Assembly (NCBI RefSeq): GCF_900117415.1
Contig: NZ_FPEI01000005.1
Coordinates: 434,001-498,000 of the forward strand
From: Hyphomicrobium sp. CS1BSMeth3
GTDB taxonomy: Bacteria > Pseudomonadota > Alphaproteobacteria > Rhizobiales > Hyphomicrobiaceae
Reading direction: 5' to 3'
Length of the DNA: 64,000 nt
Part shown: piece by piece, positions 44,899 through 54,627 of the stretch
How positions within the stretch are numbered: the first letter of the stretch is position 1
Layout of the letters: the number at the start of each line of letters is the position of its first letter
Translations under genes and position numbers: made by a program
Notes under the pieces: model-generated
Database searches by the model: none
Told to the model about the DNA's origin: nothing
What the model saw: the letters and a program-made list of their open reading frames with translations, nothing else

Positions 44899-45276
44899 TC
44901 AGCCGACCACGGCCTGGCACTCGATCTCGACCTTCATGCGCGGATCGACGAGCCCCTTCACTTCGACCAGCGTCGAGGCCGGCAGATGCTCACCGAAATA
45001 GGCAATGCGGCGCGGATTGATGGACGCCCGCTCGCTGATGTCGGTCATGAAGACCTGCACTTTCGTCACGTGCTCCGGACCGGCACCCGCCGCCTTGAGG
45101 CACTCGTCCATGACATCCATGGCGATATCGAACTGAGAGACCGTGTCCGGCGGGATATGGCCATTGGCCTCCATGCCGACGACACCGGAGACCCAGACGA
45201 GATTGCCCGCCCTGACGACGTGGCAGTAGTGGCTGACCGGAGTCATGATGCCCGGAACCATGATGCGCTGGATCAT
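44899..45276 (-). CDS. RidA/YjgF-family protein
   Basis: The start MIQRIMVPGIMTPVSHYCHVV follows GGAGGAGA. 125 residues containing LVWVSGVVGMEANGHIP, DIAMDVMDECLKAAGAGPEHVTKVQVFMTDI and the end LPASTLVEVKGLVDPRMKVEIECQAVVG, with the Arg that binds carboxylate in DPRMKVEIE. RidA-type enzymes hydrolyse reactive enamine/imine intermediates of amino-acid catabolism. Divergent from the hydrolase gene by about 117 bp. Confidence 0.92.
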   Translation of the reverse strand: MIQRIMVPGIMTPVSHYCHVVRAGNLVWVSGVVGMEANGHIPPDTVSQFDIAMDVMDECLKAAGAGPEHVTKVQVFMTDISERASINPRRIAYFGEHLPASTLVEVKGLVDPRMKVEIECQAVVG

Positions 45277-45393
45277 TGCCGTCTCCTCCCGATGCACTGC
45301 GGATCTGCATCTGCGGACTATAGCGCTCTGCAGGCACGAGTCGATCTTTGGCCGGGCGCGATCTAGTCTCGGGTGCCAAGGAGGAACAACACC

Positions 45394-46134
45394 ATGATCG
45401 AAGAAACGCTCGACATTCAAACGCGCGACGGCGCCATGGAGACCTTCGTCTGCCGGCCGGACCGCGGCACGCACCCCGCCGTGCTGCTGCTGATGGATGC
45501 GCCCGGCATTCGCGAAGAGCTGCGCGACATGACGCGCCGGCTGACATCGGTCGGCTACTGCGTGCTGCTCCCCAACCTCTACTACCGCGCCGGGCGCGAC
45601 TCGAAGTTCGATCCCGCGACCGTGCTCACGCACGGCAGCCCCGAGCACACGCGCATGCGGGCGATCCGCACCAAGATGACGATCCCGCCGATCATGGACG
45701 ATGTCGCTGCCATGATGAAGTTCCTCGAGGGGCGCGAAGGCGTGAAGCCGGGCCCCATCGGCGTGCATGGCTATTGCATGAGCGGGCCGTACGCGCTCGC
45801 CGCCGCCGCGCGCTATCCGGACCGCGTCGCTGCCGCAGCTTCCTTCTATGGCACATGGCTCGTGAGCGATGCCGAGGAGAGCCCGCATCTCACTCTCGGC
45901 AAGGCCAAGGGCGAGCTCTATATCGCCTGCGCCGAGATCGACGAGCTGGCGCCGCTGCCGATGGTCACCGAGCTCAAAAAGCTGTTCGACGCATCAGGAA
46001 ACCCGGGCGAGCTCGAGATCTATCCCGGCGTGCACCACGGCTTTGGCTTTCCGCAGCGCAAGATCTACGACAAGGCCGCCGCCGAGCGGCACTGGGAGCG
46101 CCTGATCGCGCTCTATCGGAGGCGGCTCGGATAG
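45394..46134 (+). CDS. Dienelactone hydrolase-family protein
   Basis: The start MIEETLDIQTRDGAMETFV follows AAGGAGGA. An alpha/beta-hydrolase fold with nucleophile Cys in GVHGYCMSGPYA, a downstream Asp in CAEIDELAPL and catalytic His in YPGVHHGFGFP: the Cys-Asp-His triad of dienelactone hydrolases, which open lactone rings in chloroaromatic catabolism. The wider family includes esterases of unknown substrate, and no aromatic-degradation genes accompany it. Confidence 0.9.
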   Translation: MIEETLDIQTRDGAMETFVCRPDRGTHPAVLLLMDAPGIREELRDMTRRLTSVGYCVLLPNLYYRAGRDSKFDPATVLTHGSPEHTRMRAIRTKMTIPPIMDDVAAMMKFLEGREGVKPGPIGVHGYCMSGPYALAAAARYPDRVAAAASFYGTWLVSDAEESPHLTLGKAKGELYIACAEIDELAPLPMVTELKKLFDASGNPGELEIYPGVHHGFGFPQRKIYDKAAAERHWERLIALYRRRLG

Positions 46135-46162
46135 CGAACTTCAGGCGCTTCGAGGCAAGCGG

Positions 46163-46444
46163 TCAGCTACACCACTGCACGAGCCGCCAGCTCTTGACCT
46201 TGCAGGTCTCGCGGCCGCGCTTGTCGGTGGTGCACACGCGGTTCGGCTCGCGCCGGTAGGAGCAGTAGACGCCGGGAGCAGGGAAACCCTCGTAACCCCG
46301 CTCGGGCTTCTTGGTATTGTACTGCCACTCCTCGTAGCGATAGCGTTGGGCTTCCGCCTCACTTGTTGTGAAAACGAGGGAGGCAAGAACGGCGAGCGAC
46401 AGCCCGACGGCCGCGGTCCGCCTGATCAGATTTCTCGATCTCAT
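46163..46444 (-). CDS. Small secreted Cys-rich hypothetical protein
   Basis: The start MRSRNLIRRTAAVGLSLAVLASL follows GGAGGA and gives a signal peptide cut near SEAEA. The mature part (about 60 residues) has four Cys in GVYCSYRREPNRVCTTDKRGRETCKVKSW and QWCS, likely two disulfides. No family is recognised. It ends opposite the dienelactone hydrolase gene. Confidence 0.65.
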   Translation of the reverse strand: MRSRNLIRRTAAVGLSLAVLASLVFTTSEAEAQRYRYEEWQYNTKKPERGYEGFPAPGVYCSYRREPNRVCTTDKRGRETCKVKSWRLVQWCS

Positions 46445-46534
46445 TGTGTCCTCCCAGATGAAACTGGTCTGGCCCACTGCTCTGACACAATCAACCGGCG
46501 CGGCAAAGGGTTCCCTGCGACCCGCAATCGGCCG

Positions 46535-48532
46535 CTAACCACCAAGCTTCGCCGCCACCTCGGCCACGCGCTCCGGCGTGAGGCCGAAGTGGGCGAAGAG
46601 CTTGCCTGCGGGCGCCGAGGCGCCGAAATCCGAGAGGCCAACAAAGGCATCGCTCGGACGCAGCCACTCGCGCCAGCCCTGCTCGATGGCAGCTTCGATC
46701 GCGACCCGCGGCGCATCGCCGAGGACCGCCTGCTGATAGGCCGCGCCCTGCTTGCGGAAGAGCTCGAAGGAGGGCAGCGAGACGACCGCCGCCGCGATGC
46801 CCTTGGCCGCCAGCAGATCCGCCGCCTTTGCGGCAAGGCCGACCTCGGACCCGGTCGCGATGAGCGTCACGGCGCGCTTGCCGCCCGCTGCCTCGCGCAG
46901 CACATAGCCGCCCTTCGCGCTCGAATTCTCGCCGAGCGGGCCCTTGCGCAGGTTCGGCACGTTCTGGCGCGTGAGCGCGAGCACGGATGGCGTGCTGCCC
47001 TGCGCCACGGCAAGCGCCCAGCATTCCGCCGTCTCGACGCCGTCGGCCGGGCGGAAAACGTTGAGATTGGGGATCGCGCGCAGCGCCGCCAGATGCTCGA
47101 TCGGCTGATGCGTCGGGCCGTCCTCGCCGAGGCCGATCGAGTCGTGCGTGAAGACATACACGACCTGCTGCCGCATGAGCGCCGCGAGGCGGATCGAGGG
47201 CCTGCAGTAATCCGAGAACACGAGGAACGTGCCACCGTACGGAATGAGACCGCCGTAGAGCGCCATGCCGTTCATGGCCGCGGCCATGCCGTGCTCGCGG
47301 ATGCCGTAGTAGAGGTAGCTTCCCGAGAAGTCGCCCTTCACGATCGGCTTCTGGCTCTTGGCCTTCGTGTTGTTCGAGCCGGTGAGGTCGGCCGAGCCGC
47401 CGATCAGCGCGGGCTGCGCCGCGACGAGTGCCTCGAGCGCCCGCTCAGACCATACACGCGTCGCCCGCTCGGCAGTCTCTGCAGCGGCGGCGGCTTCACG
47501 GAGGTTCGCCACGGCGGCATTGACGGCCTCCGTGCGCGCGGCCGAAGGATTCTCGAAGGCTTCGCGCTCGCGCGCGTCGAGCTTCTTCCAGCGCTGCTCC
47601 CAGGCCTCGCGCGCCGCGCGACCGCGCGCGCCTGCCGCGCGCCACGCATTCAGCACCTCCGCGGGCACCTCGAAGGGCGCACTCTTCCAGCCGAGCTTCT
47701 CGCGCGTGCCGGCAATTTCTTCAGCGCCGAGCGGCGAGCCGTGCGTCGAGGCCGTGCCCGCCTTCTTCGGCGCGCCATAGCCGATCACGGTCTTGCAGGC
47801 GATGAGCCACGGCTTGCTGTCGTCGGCCTTCGCTGTCGCGAGGGCCTTGCGCACGGCGTCCATATCGTGGCCGTCGATCGCGAGCGTATTCCAGCCGGCA
47901 GCTTTGAAGCGCCCGATCTGATCCTCGCTCGTCGAGAGCGACGTCGGACCGTCGATCGAGATGCCGTTGTCATCGAAGAGCACGATCAGGCGGCCGAGAC
48001 CGAGATGGCCGGCGAGCGTGATCGCTTCCTGCGAGATGCCTTCCATGAGGCAGCCGTCGCCCGCGATCACATACGTGCGGTTGTCGAACAGCTCGCCATG
48101 GCGCGCATTCCAGATGCGCTCGGCGATCGCCATGCCGACGGCATTGGCGAGCCCCTGGCCGAGCGGGCCCGTCGTCGTCTCGATGCCTTCGGCATGACCG
48201 TACTCGGGATGTCCCGCCGTCTTCGATCCGAGCTGACGGAAGTTCTTGATCTCCTCGATGGTCATGCCGGGCGTGCCGGTGAGATGGAGGAGCGAATAGA
48301 GCAGCATCGAGCCGTGCCCGGCCGAGAGCACGAAGCGGTCGCGCGCCGGCCAACGGGGCGCCGACGCATCGAATTTCATCACCTCGGCAAACAGCACCGT
48401 CGCCACATCGGCCATGCCCATGGGCATGCCGGGGTGACCGGACTTCGCCGCCTCGACGGCATCCATTGCCAGCGCCCGGATGGCATTTGCCATGTCGCGG
48501 GTCGCGAGGGCGCCCTTCGCCTTGTCAGTCAT
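46535..48532 (-). CDS. tkt: Transketolase
   Basis: 665 residues. Thiamine-diphosphate motifs are present: [13 protein letters not shown] near the start, [32 protein letters not shown] and the pyrimidine-domain [17 protein letters not shown] followed by [18 protein letters not shown]. It moves two-carbon units between ketose and aldose phosphates in the pentose phosphate or Calvin pathway. No Calvin-cycle genes adjoin it. The start [13 protein letters not shown] is the first ATG of the frame. Confidence 0.97.
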   Translation of the reverse strand: MTDKAKGALATRDMANAIRALAMDAVEAAKSGHPGMPMGMADVATVLFAEVMKFDASAPRWPARDRFVLSAGHGSMLLYSLLHLTGTPGMTIEEIKNFRQLGSKTAGHPEYGHAEGIETTTGPLGQGLANAVGMAIAERIWNARHGELFDNRTYVIAGDGCLMEGISQEAITLAGHLGLGRLIVLFDDNGISIDGPTSLSTSEDQIGRFKAAGWNTLAIDGHDMDAVRKALATAKADDSKPWLIACKTVIGYGAPKKAGTASTHGSPLGAEEIAGTREKLGWKSAPFEVPAEVLNAWRAAGARGRAAREAWEQRWKKLDAREREAFENPSAARTEAVNAAVANLREAAAAAETAERATRVWSERALEALVAAQPALIGGSADLTGSNNTKAKSQKPIVKGDFSGSYLYYGIREHGMAAAMNGMALYGGLIPYGGTFLVFSDYCRPSIRLAALMRQQVVYVFTHDSIGLGEDGPTHQPIEHLAALRAIPNLNVFRPADGVETAECWALAVAQGSTPSVLALTRQNVPNLRKGPLGENSSAKGGYVLREAAGGKRAVTLIATGSEVGLAAKAADLLAAKGIAAAVVSLPSFELFRKQGAAYQQAVLGDAPRVAIEAAIEQGWREWLRPSDAFVGLSDFGASAPAGKLFAHFGLTPERVAEVAAKLGG

Positions 48533-48646
48533 ACGCGCGGTCCCTGCTGGTCGTGTGCCCCAAAACTCGATGGAGAACCGGGAAGATGGCGCACCATTAA
48601 CGGTGCGGCGGGCAGGCGTCCACCATCCTCGGCTGGCTTATCCCGT

Positions 48647-49492
48647 TCATGCGGTCGCAGCGGCGGCCAGCTCCCTGAGGCGCACCAATGAACGCTGTGT
48701 GGCGCCGACAGGGTCGTCGGGGACGTGGGTTTCGACGGAGAGCGTCAGCGAGCGCTCCGGCGCGGCGGCGAGACAGGCCGCGATGAAGGCTCCGTAGGGC
48801 ACATCCCCCTCGCCCACGGCGACATGCCGCCGCCCGGCGCGGATGGAGAAGTCCTTGAAATGCATGTGATCCACGAACGGCATGAGCGCCGCCATGCGTT
48901 CCGCGTCCGGGGTGGTGCCGGTCGCATAGATATTGCCGATGTCGAGGAGCGCCTTGAGGCGCGGGTGCCGCCGCGCCTGCATGAGCGCCATGAGGTCCGT
49001 CTCATCGCGGACATTGCAGACGGGCTCATTCTCGACATGGAGAACCAGGTCCTCGCGCTCAGCCACGGCCAGCAGCTCGTCGAGCGCAGGCCCGAGCTCG
49101 GCGAGCTTGAACCCCTCGTAGGTCAGGAAGCTGAAAATGCGGACGTTGCGCGTGCCGAGCCTGTGCGCCGCCTCGGCCGTCAGCCGCGCGATTTCGCCAA
49201 GAGAGCGGGAGCCGATCTCGAAGCCGAACTGGTCGCCCAAGCGACCGGCGGACCGGCCGGGCGCCGCCCATTTGAGCAGGGGCGAGGCGAGCCCGACCAC
49301 CTTGAGGCCCGCATCGGCGATCTGTCGCGCCGCATCCTTCTGCTCGTCCGGCGAGAGGGCGAGGAAATTGCGGCCCTCGATGGAGCGCATTTCGAGCGCG
49401 CCGACGCCATTCTCCTGCGCGAAAGCGATTGTTTCGGCGAGCGGCGCCTTCAGCTCGTCGTTGACGAACGCAATGGTGTGTTGAGCGGCCAT
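48647..49492 (-). CDS. Sugar-phosphate isomerase/epimerase-like TIM-barrel protein
   Basis: The start MAAQHTIAFVNDELKAP follows GAGGTC. AP-endonuclease-2-type TIM barrel of 281 residues with VLHVENEPVCNVRDE, LKALLDIGNIYATG, MPFVDHMHFKDFSI and LTLSVETHVPDDP; the Glu, Asp, His and Glu ends of strands would bind a divalent metal. Specific sugar unknown. It follows the PfkB-type kinase gene by 63 bp on the same strand, hinting at a shared carbohydrate pathway. Confidence 0.8.
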   Translation of the reverse strand: MAAQHTIAFVNDELKAPLAETIAFAQENGVGALEMRSIEGRNFLALSPDEQKDAARQIADAGLKVVGLASPLLKWAAPGRSAGRLGDQFGFEIGSRSLGEIARLTAEAAHRLGTRNVRIFSFLTYEGFKLAELGPALDELLAVAEREDLVLHVENEPVCNVRDETDLMALMQARRHPRLKALLDIGNIYATGTTPDAERMAALMPFVDHMHFKDFSIRAGRRHVAVGEGDVPYGAFIAACLAAAPERSLTLSVETHVPDDPVGATQRSLVRLRELAAAATA

Positions 49493-49555
49493 GCGAGACC
49501 TCGTGCCGGCATCCCTACGCCTACAATGCAGGCGTAGGATCACGCAGCAAACCCG

Positions 49556-50470
49556 TCAACCGTCGTGCAGTGCAACAAAGAGCTCGAGCTCGGTGCGCGT
49601 CGGCAGGCCAGCCCGGCTGCCGAGCCGGGTGCACTTCAACGCGGCGACGGCGGCCGCGCGCCGCACATTGGCCTCGACCGGCAGATTTTCGGCTACGCCC
49701 AGCGCAAATGCACCGTGGAAGGCGTCGCCGGCGCCCGTCGTGTCGACGACATCGATCTGGAATGCGGGCTGATGACCGGTACGACCGTCGCGCTCGGCCC
49801 AGAGATAGCCGCGTCCCCCGAGCGTCACGCCGGCATGCCGCGGCCCATGACGGAGCACCTGCTGGAGCGCATCGGCGTCACTCATACCGCGGGCAAATTC
49901 GTGCAGCGACGGCGCCGAGAAGACCGCATAGTCGACAAGGCCGAGCAGCTCGGGCAGGGCCTCGCGGCCCCCGAGATCGGCATCGAGCACTGTCGGCACG
50001 CCCTCGCGCCGCGCCCGCGTCAGCACGACCCGCACGGCCTCCAGCCATCGCAGATCGCAGAGCACGGCTTTCGCCTCCGCGATCCGCTCGATCGGCAGCC
50101 AGCTCGTGCCCGCCGGGATCGAGGTATCGCGCTGCGTGATGATCATGCGCTCGCCCTGGCTGTCGACGATGACGGCCGAGGTCGACGAGCGGGCCTCCTC
50201 GAAGGCGTGCACATAGCGGATGTCCACCTTCTCCGCCTTGAGACCATTGCGGATGGCGACACCCGCCTGATCGTCGCCGACGCGCGACCAGAGCTCAGCT
50301 TTGGCGCCCAGGCGTGCGGCCGCAACCGCCGCATTGGCGGCCATCCCCCCGCCAACCTCGATGTGCTCGAGCGCGCGGATCTTGGTCGGCTCAGGCGGAA
50401 AGCTCTCGATCCTGTAGATCCGGTCGAGGGCCGCATGTCCGACGCAGATGAGGGGAACCGGCTGAGCCAT
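49556..50470 (-). CDS. PfkB-family sugar kinase
   Basis: The start MAQPVPLICVGHAALDRIYRIESFP follows GCGGA; earlier codons are Arg-rich. PfkB signatures: GGGMAANAAVAAARLGAKAELWSRVGDDQAG near the N-terminus and DTTGAGDAFHGAFALGVAE with the catalytic Asp near the C-terminus. 304 residues, of normal length. Members phosphorylate ribose, fructose, KDG, tagatose-phosphate or nucleosides; the substrate is not readable. Probable operon with the TIM-barrel gene downstream. Confidence 0.92.
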   Translation of the reverse strand: MAQPVPLICVGHAALDRIYRIESFPPEPTKIRALEHIEVGGGMAANAAVAAARLGAKAELWSRVGDDQAGVAIRNGLKAEKVDIRYVHAFEEARSSTSAVIVDSQGERMIITQRDTSIPAGTSWLPIERIAEAKAVLCDLRWLEAVRVVLTRARREGVPTVLDADLGGREALPELLGLVDYAVFSAPSLHEFARGMSDADALQQVLRHGPRHAGVTLGGRGYLWAERDGRTGHQPAFQIDVVDTTGAGDAFHGAFALGVAENLPVEANVRRAAAVAALKCTRLGSRAGLPTRTELELFVALHDG

Positions 50471-50910
50471 TGCATTCCGCTGGGTGAGGGCGCACCACCA
50501 GGAGCGTGGCGGACGCTGCAAACCGAAATTCCGAATGAATTTCGGCGTTTCGACGATCGCCAGCGAGGCAGAAACTTGGCAACGGCGCACAGGCCACCGC
50601 CATCAAGCAGCGCCTCCGCCACACACCCGAACCGCCGCACAAACAATCGTTCGAACCATAACGTGCGTACGACAACCTGACCAGCGCGCAGATTTCGGCG
50701 GCAAACCGGTCGCCCGGCGACGCTTTTGCACAACCGGCGCACGTTTCCCACGCCCCCCGCGCGGCCATGTCCCAGGACAGGACGGCGAAAACATGCTTAT
50801 TCACGCCGAAAATGCCGCGGGGGGCGGCGGGGGCGCGAAGGCTTCCGGTTGCCATCATCGCCAATCGTTCACACCGTTTGGAGGCATCCGTCGCTTTGCC
50901 TAACTCAGAG
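50471..50910. other. Intergenic region between divergent PfkB and desaturase genes
   Basis: 440 bp without a supported gene. It holds one clear palindrome (50523-50545) near the PfkB start and a GGAGG at 50880-50884 upstream of the desaturase. Other open frames are short and Arg/Pro-rich. Confidence 0.4.
50523..50545. promoter_or_regulatory. 9-bp inverted repeat upstream of PfkB gene
   Basis: CCGAAATTC, spacer CGAAT, GAATTTCGG: a perfect dyad centred about 64 bases before the PfkB ATG. It is a good size for a dimeric repressor operator, though a regulator gene is not adjacent. Confidence 0.5.
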
Positions 50911-52005
50911 ATGCTCGCCACCCGCGATCCGGTGGAGCACCGAGCTGAACCCAGCCACGCCGATACGCTGAAGATCGAAGCCCGGCGGCTTGCAGCCCAT
51001 TGCGCCAAGTACCGCGGCGCCGACCTCAGCCGCGCCCTCATCCAGCTTTTGACCACCACGGTGCCGTTCCTGGCTCTGCTCGCCGCGATGTGGGCGACCG
51101 TGGATCACGCCTATTGGCTGACCATACTTCTCGCCGTACCCGCTTCCGGCTTGCTGGTGCGCTTTTTCATCATCCAGCATGATTGCGGGCATGGCTCCTT
51201 CCTGCCGTCCGCGCGCGCCAACGACATGCTCGGGCGGATGATCAGCCTCTTGACCATGACGCCCTACGGGCTCTGGCGGCGCGTCCACGCGAGACACCAC
51301 GCAACTTCGGGCAATCTCGACCGCCGCGGCTACGGCGACATCGAGACGCTGACGCTCGCCGAGTACCGCGCCTGCTCGCCTTGGCAACGCCTGCGCTACC
51401 GCATCTACCGCCATCCCCTGTTCCTGTTCCCGATCGGCGTGCCCTTCTTCTTTGTCGTGCTGCAGCGTACGCCTTGGGGGCATCCGCTCGAGCCCAAGGA
51501 GGGCTGGCGAAGCGTCGTCGGCCTCAACATCGCGATGATCGTCTTCTATGGTCTGCTCGGCGCTGCCATCGGCTTCTCCAAGCTCGCGTGGATCGTCGCC
51601 CCGATGATCCTGATGGCTTCGGCCCTCGGCGGGTGGCTGTTCTTCATCCAGCACCAGTTCGAGGACGGCCACTGGGACGCGAGCGAGGAATGGGACTTCC
51701 AGGTCGCCGCCATTCGCGGCTCCTCGTACTACGTCCTGCCGAAGCCGCTCGAGTGGTTCACGGGCAACATCGGGCTGCACCACATCCACCACCTGAATAG
51801 CGTCATCCCGAACTACCGCCTGCATGACTGCCTCGCAGCATCACCGGAGTTCCAGGCCATGAACCGCGTCACGCTCTGGGAGAGCTTCAAGTGCGCGCGC
51901 TTGGCGGTGTGGGACGAGGCGCAGCGCCGGCTGCTCACATTCCGCGAAGCGCACGCCACGATGGCCGCGGACGCGGCAGGGATCCGCGCGTCCGCGTCGG
52001 GCTGA
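50911..52005 (+). CDS. Fatty acid desaturase, membrane di-iron type
   Basis: All three histidine clusters are present: HDCGHGS, HARHHATSG and GLHHIHHLN (with the extra His in HQFEDGHW). About four membrane helices surround them. Such acyl-lipid desaturases (DesA/omega-6-like) insert double bases-of-kink unsaturation into membrane acyl chains with O2 and ferredoxin or cytochrome. Start uncertain: ATG at 50911 lacks a close ribosome-binding site, while a TTG at 50896 lies 11 bases after GGAGG; the region before MLATRDP is not family-like. Confidence 0.88.
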   Translation: MLATRDPVEHRAEPSHADTLKIEARRLAAHCAKYRGADLSRALIQLLTTTVPFLALLAAMWATVDHAYWLTILLAVPASGLLVRFFIIQHDCGHGSFLPSARANDMLGRMISLLTMTPYGLWRRVHARHHATSGNLDRRGYGDIETLTLAEYRACSPWQRLRYRIYRHPLFLFPIGVPFFFVVLQRTPWGHPLEPKEGWRSVVGLNIAMIVFYGLLGAAIGFSKLAWIVAPMILMASALGGWLFFIQHQFEDGHWDASEEWDFQVAAIRGSSYYVLPKPLEWFTGNIGLHHIHHLNSVIPNYRLHDCLAASPEFQAMNRVTLWESFKCARLAVWDEAQRRLLTFREAHATMAADAAGIRASASG

Positions 52006-52144
52006 CGGCTCGCGCTATCGCCAACCATTTGCAATTACTGGCAAAAGTGCTTTCGCCAGTTGATTTTGCACGATCCTACGTGTTCAAGGATCCGTGCACG
52101 GCGCTGTGTCGGGCGACATCGAAACGCGAGATTGCGAAGCACCT

Positions 52145-53044
52145 ATGCCCACGGTCGAAGCTCGCACCCATAAGATGGCGATTGCCAGCATTGCCGTCGC
52201 CTGCGCGGTTCTGGGCATCAAGTACGTCGCCTACTGGGTGACGGGGAGCGTCGCCCTCTTCTCGGACGCGCTCGAAAGTATCGTCAATGTCGTGACGGCC
52301 CTCGTTGCGCTGATGGCGGTCCGCATCAGCGCGCGGCCTGCTGACCGCCGCCACCAGTTCGGCCATCACAAGGCGGAGTACTTCTCGGCCGTGATCGAAG
52401 GCGTGCTGATCATCCTCGCGGCGCTCATGATCCTGCACGCCGCGTGGCAGGCGCTGCGCGAGCCGCGCGCCTTCACCGAGCCCTGGCTCGGCCTCGCCAT
52501 CAGCGGCGTCGCCACGGTCCTCAATGCCGGCTGGTCCTGGGCGCTCATCACCTATGGACGGCGCTGGCGGTCACCCGCACTCGTCGCGGACGGCTGGCAT
52601 CTATTTTCCGATGTCGCGACCTCGATCGGCGTCATCGTCGGCCTCATCCTTGCCATCGTGACCGGCTGGCAAGTGCTCGATTCAGCTCTTGCGGCGCTGG
52701 TTGCGGTCAACATCCTGGTCGCCGGCTGGCGGGTCATGCGCTCGTCGATCAGCGGGCTCATGGACGAGGCCGTCGACGGCGATATCGGCCGCCGCATTCG
52801 GGCTGTCATCTCGGAGAGTGCGGCGGGCGCGATCGAAGCCCACGACATCCGCACGCGCACGGCCGGACGCGCGACCTTCATCGACTTCCATCTGGTGGTG
52901 CCGGGCGCCATGAGCGTCGCCGATGCGCACCGCATTTGCGATCGCATCGAGCAGGCCCTCGAAGCGGAGATCGAGGGCGCCGAGATCGTCATCCACGTCG
53001 AGCCGGAGGGCGAGGCCCGCCACCGCGGCGTGGTGGTGATTTGA
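52145..53044 (+). CDS. Cation diffusion facilitator (CDF) transporter
   Basis: 299 residues with six membrane helices and a C-terminal cytoplasmic domain. The helix-5 metal site HLFSD has the HxxxD pattern, while helix 2 reads SDALES, with Ser where FieF has the second Asp, so selectivity may differ from zinc. FGHHKAEYFSA precedes helix 3. The C-domain contains AHDIRTRTAGRATFIDFHLVVPGAMSV. It exports divalent metals by H+ exchange. A GTG start at 52094 is an alternative. Confidence 0.9.
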   Translation: MPTVEARTHKMAIASIAVACAVLGIKYVAYWVTGSVALFSDALESIVNVVTALVALMAVRISARPADRRHQFGHHKAEYFSAVIEGVLIILAALMILHAAWQALREPRAFTEPWLGLAISGVATVLNAGWSWALITYGRRWRSPALVADGWHLFSDVATSIGVIVGLILAIVTGWQVLDSALAALVAVNILVAGWRVMRSSISGLMDEAVDGDIGRRIRAVISESAAGAIEAHDIRTRTAGRATFIDFHLVVPGAMSVADAHRICDRIEQALEAEIEGAEIVIHVEPEGEARHRGVVVI

Positions 53045-53049
53045 TGCGC

Positions 53050-53175
53050 TCCTTCCCCTTCTCCCCGTGTTTACGGGGAGAAGGTCGGGATGAGGGGCGG
53101 CCGCTTGCGCTGACGTCGGCGTATGCCGCCGCCCCTCACACTAACCCTCTCCCCGCGAAGGGCGGGGAGAGGGGA
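53050..53175. repeat. Palindromic intergenic element, copy 3
   Basis: Fills the gap between the convergent CDF and pyruvate kinase genes. Left hairpin: CCTTCTCCCCGT, GTTT loop, ACGGGGAGAAGG (53057-53084), identical in stem to copy 1. Centre: TGAGGGGCGGCCGC and GCCGCCGCCCCTCA. Right hairpin: CCCTCTCCCCGC with GCGGGGAGAGGG. Closest to copy 1. Confidence 0.85.
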
Positions 53176-53181
53176 TGAGGT

Positions 53182-54627
53182 CTAGACCGACAGCGATGTC
53201 GCTTCGCCGTGCTCGTTGACGTAGGCAATGCGGACCATGTTGGTCGTGCCCGGCGAACCGAGCGGGACACCGGCCGTGATGATCACGCCGCTGCCTGCGC
53301 GCACAAAACCCTCTTCGAAGGCAATGCGGCACGCCTTTTTGACCATGTCGGCAAGGTTCTCCGGGTCGCTCGTCAGCACGCAGTGGACGCCCCAGACGGC
53401 CGCGAGCCGCCGCGCCGTCGCGACCACCGGCGTCAGACCGATGACCGGCAGCCCCGGCCGCTCGCGCGCGACGCGCAACGCCGTCGAGCCGGTCGCCGTA
53501 AAGCAGATGATGGCCGAGAGCTTCAGCGTATCGGCGACGGCATGAGTTGCAGCGGCGATCGCATCGGCGGCCGTCGGCTGCGGCGGCGTGCTCGTCGCGT
53601 GAACCAGCACGTCGTAAGTCGGATCAGCCTCGGCCTCGATCGCAATGCGGTCCATCATGCCGATCGCTTCGATGGGGTACTTGCCGACGGCCGACTCCGC
53701 CGACAGCATGATCGCATCCGCGCCATCGAATACGGCCGTCGCCACGTCCGACACCTCGGCGCGCGTCGGGACCGGCGCGCTGATCATGCTCTCGAGCATC
53801 TGCGTCGCGATCACGACCGGCTTGCCAGCCGCACGGGCCTTGCGCGTGATCTGCTTCTGGAGGCCCGGCACGCGCTCCACCGGCATCTCGACGCCGAGGT
53901 CGCCACGCGCCACCATGATCGCATCCGATTGCGCGATGATCTGGTCGAGATCGGCGATCGCGGAAGGCTTCTCGATCTTCGACATGATCGCGGCGCCCTG
54001 GCCGATCATCCGGCGCGCGAGCGCCACGTCCTCGCCACGCTGCACGAACGAGAGGCCCACCCAGTCCACGCCGAGCTTCAGGACGAAATCGAGATCGGCC
54101 TTGTCCTTGTCGGTCAGCGGGTTGATCGGCAGAACCGTGTCGGGCATGGACACGCCCTTGCGGCTCGCGAGCGGGCCGCCGACGATCACTTCGGCCGCAA
54201 TGCGCGAGGGATCGGCCTCGATCACGCGCATCCGGATCTTGCCGTCGTCGAGCAACAGCGTGTGGCCCGCCTCGACCCCCTCGAAAATCTGCGGATGCGG
54301 CAGGAAAACCCGCTTGTCGTCGCCTTCGCGCTCCTCGGTATCGAAGATGTAGGTCTGACCGGTCTTGAGCTCCACGCGGTCCCCGCCGAGCTTGCCGACG
54401 CGGAACTTCGGGCCCTGCAGGTCGGCGAGAATGCCGATCGGGCGGCCATGCTTGAGCTCGGCAGCGCGGACAGCCGCATGCAGGCCACGCACCATGTCGA
54501 AGCTCGAATGGCTCATGTTGATGCGGAAGACGTCGACGCCGGCTAGGAAGTAGCTCTCGATCACTTCGGGCGCCGATGACGCCGGGCCCAGCGTCGCGAG
54601 GATCTTCACTCTCCGGTTTCGTCTCAT
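53182..54627 (-). CDS. pyk: Pyruvate kinase
   Basis: 481 residues. Conserved motifs RRVKILATLGPASSAPEV, FRINMSHSS, ILADLQGPKFRVG, MSKIEKPSAI and DAIMVARGDLGVEMP cover the catalytic barrel, and the C-terminal allosteric domain follows (AIICFTATGSTALRVARERP). It makes pyruvate and ATP from phosphoenolpyruvate. The start overlaps the DUF1036 stop by four bases, so pyk is last of a three-gene operon with glycerate kinase. Confidence 0.97.
   Translation of the reverse strand: MRRNRRVKILATLGPASSAPEVIESYFLAGVDVFRINMSHSSFDMVRGLHAAVRAAELKHGRPIGILADLQGPKFRVGKLGGDRVELKTGQTYIFDTEEREGDDKRVFLPHPQIFEGVEAGHTLLLDDGKIRMRVIEADPSRIAAEVIVGGPLASRKGVSMPDTVLPINPLTDKDKADLDFVLKLGVDWVGLSFVQRGEDVALARRMIGQGAAIMSKIEKPSAIADLDQIIAQSDAIMVARGDLGVEMPVERVPGLQKQITRKARAAGKPVVIATQMLESMISAPVPTRAEVSDVATAVFDGADAIMLSAESAVGKYPIEAIGMMDRIAIEAEADPTYDVLVHATSTPPQPTAADAIAAATHAVADTLKLSAIICFTATGSTALRVARERPGLPVIGLTPVVATARRLAAVWGVHCVLTSDPENLADMVKKACRIAFEEGFVRAGSGVIITAGVPLGSPGTTNMVRIAYVNEHGEATSLSV

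Noticed and set aside
53209-54546. 445-codon open frame on the plus strand opposite pyruvate kinase
   Set aside because: Mirror of the strongly biased pyk codons (His/Arg/Asp repeats); pyk is a certain gene, so this is a shadow.
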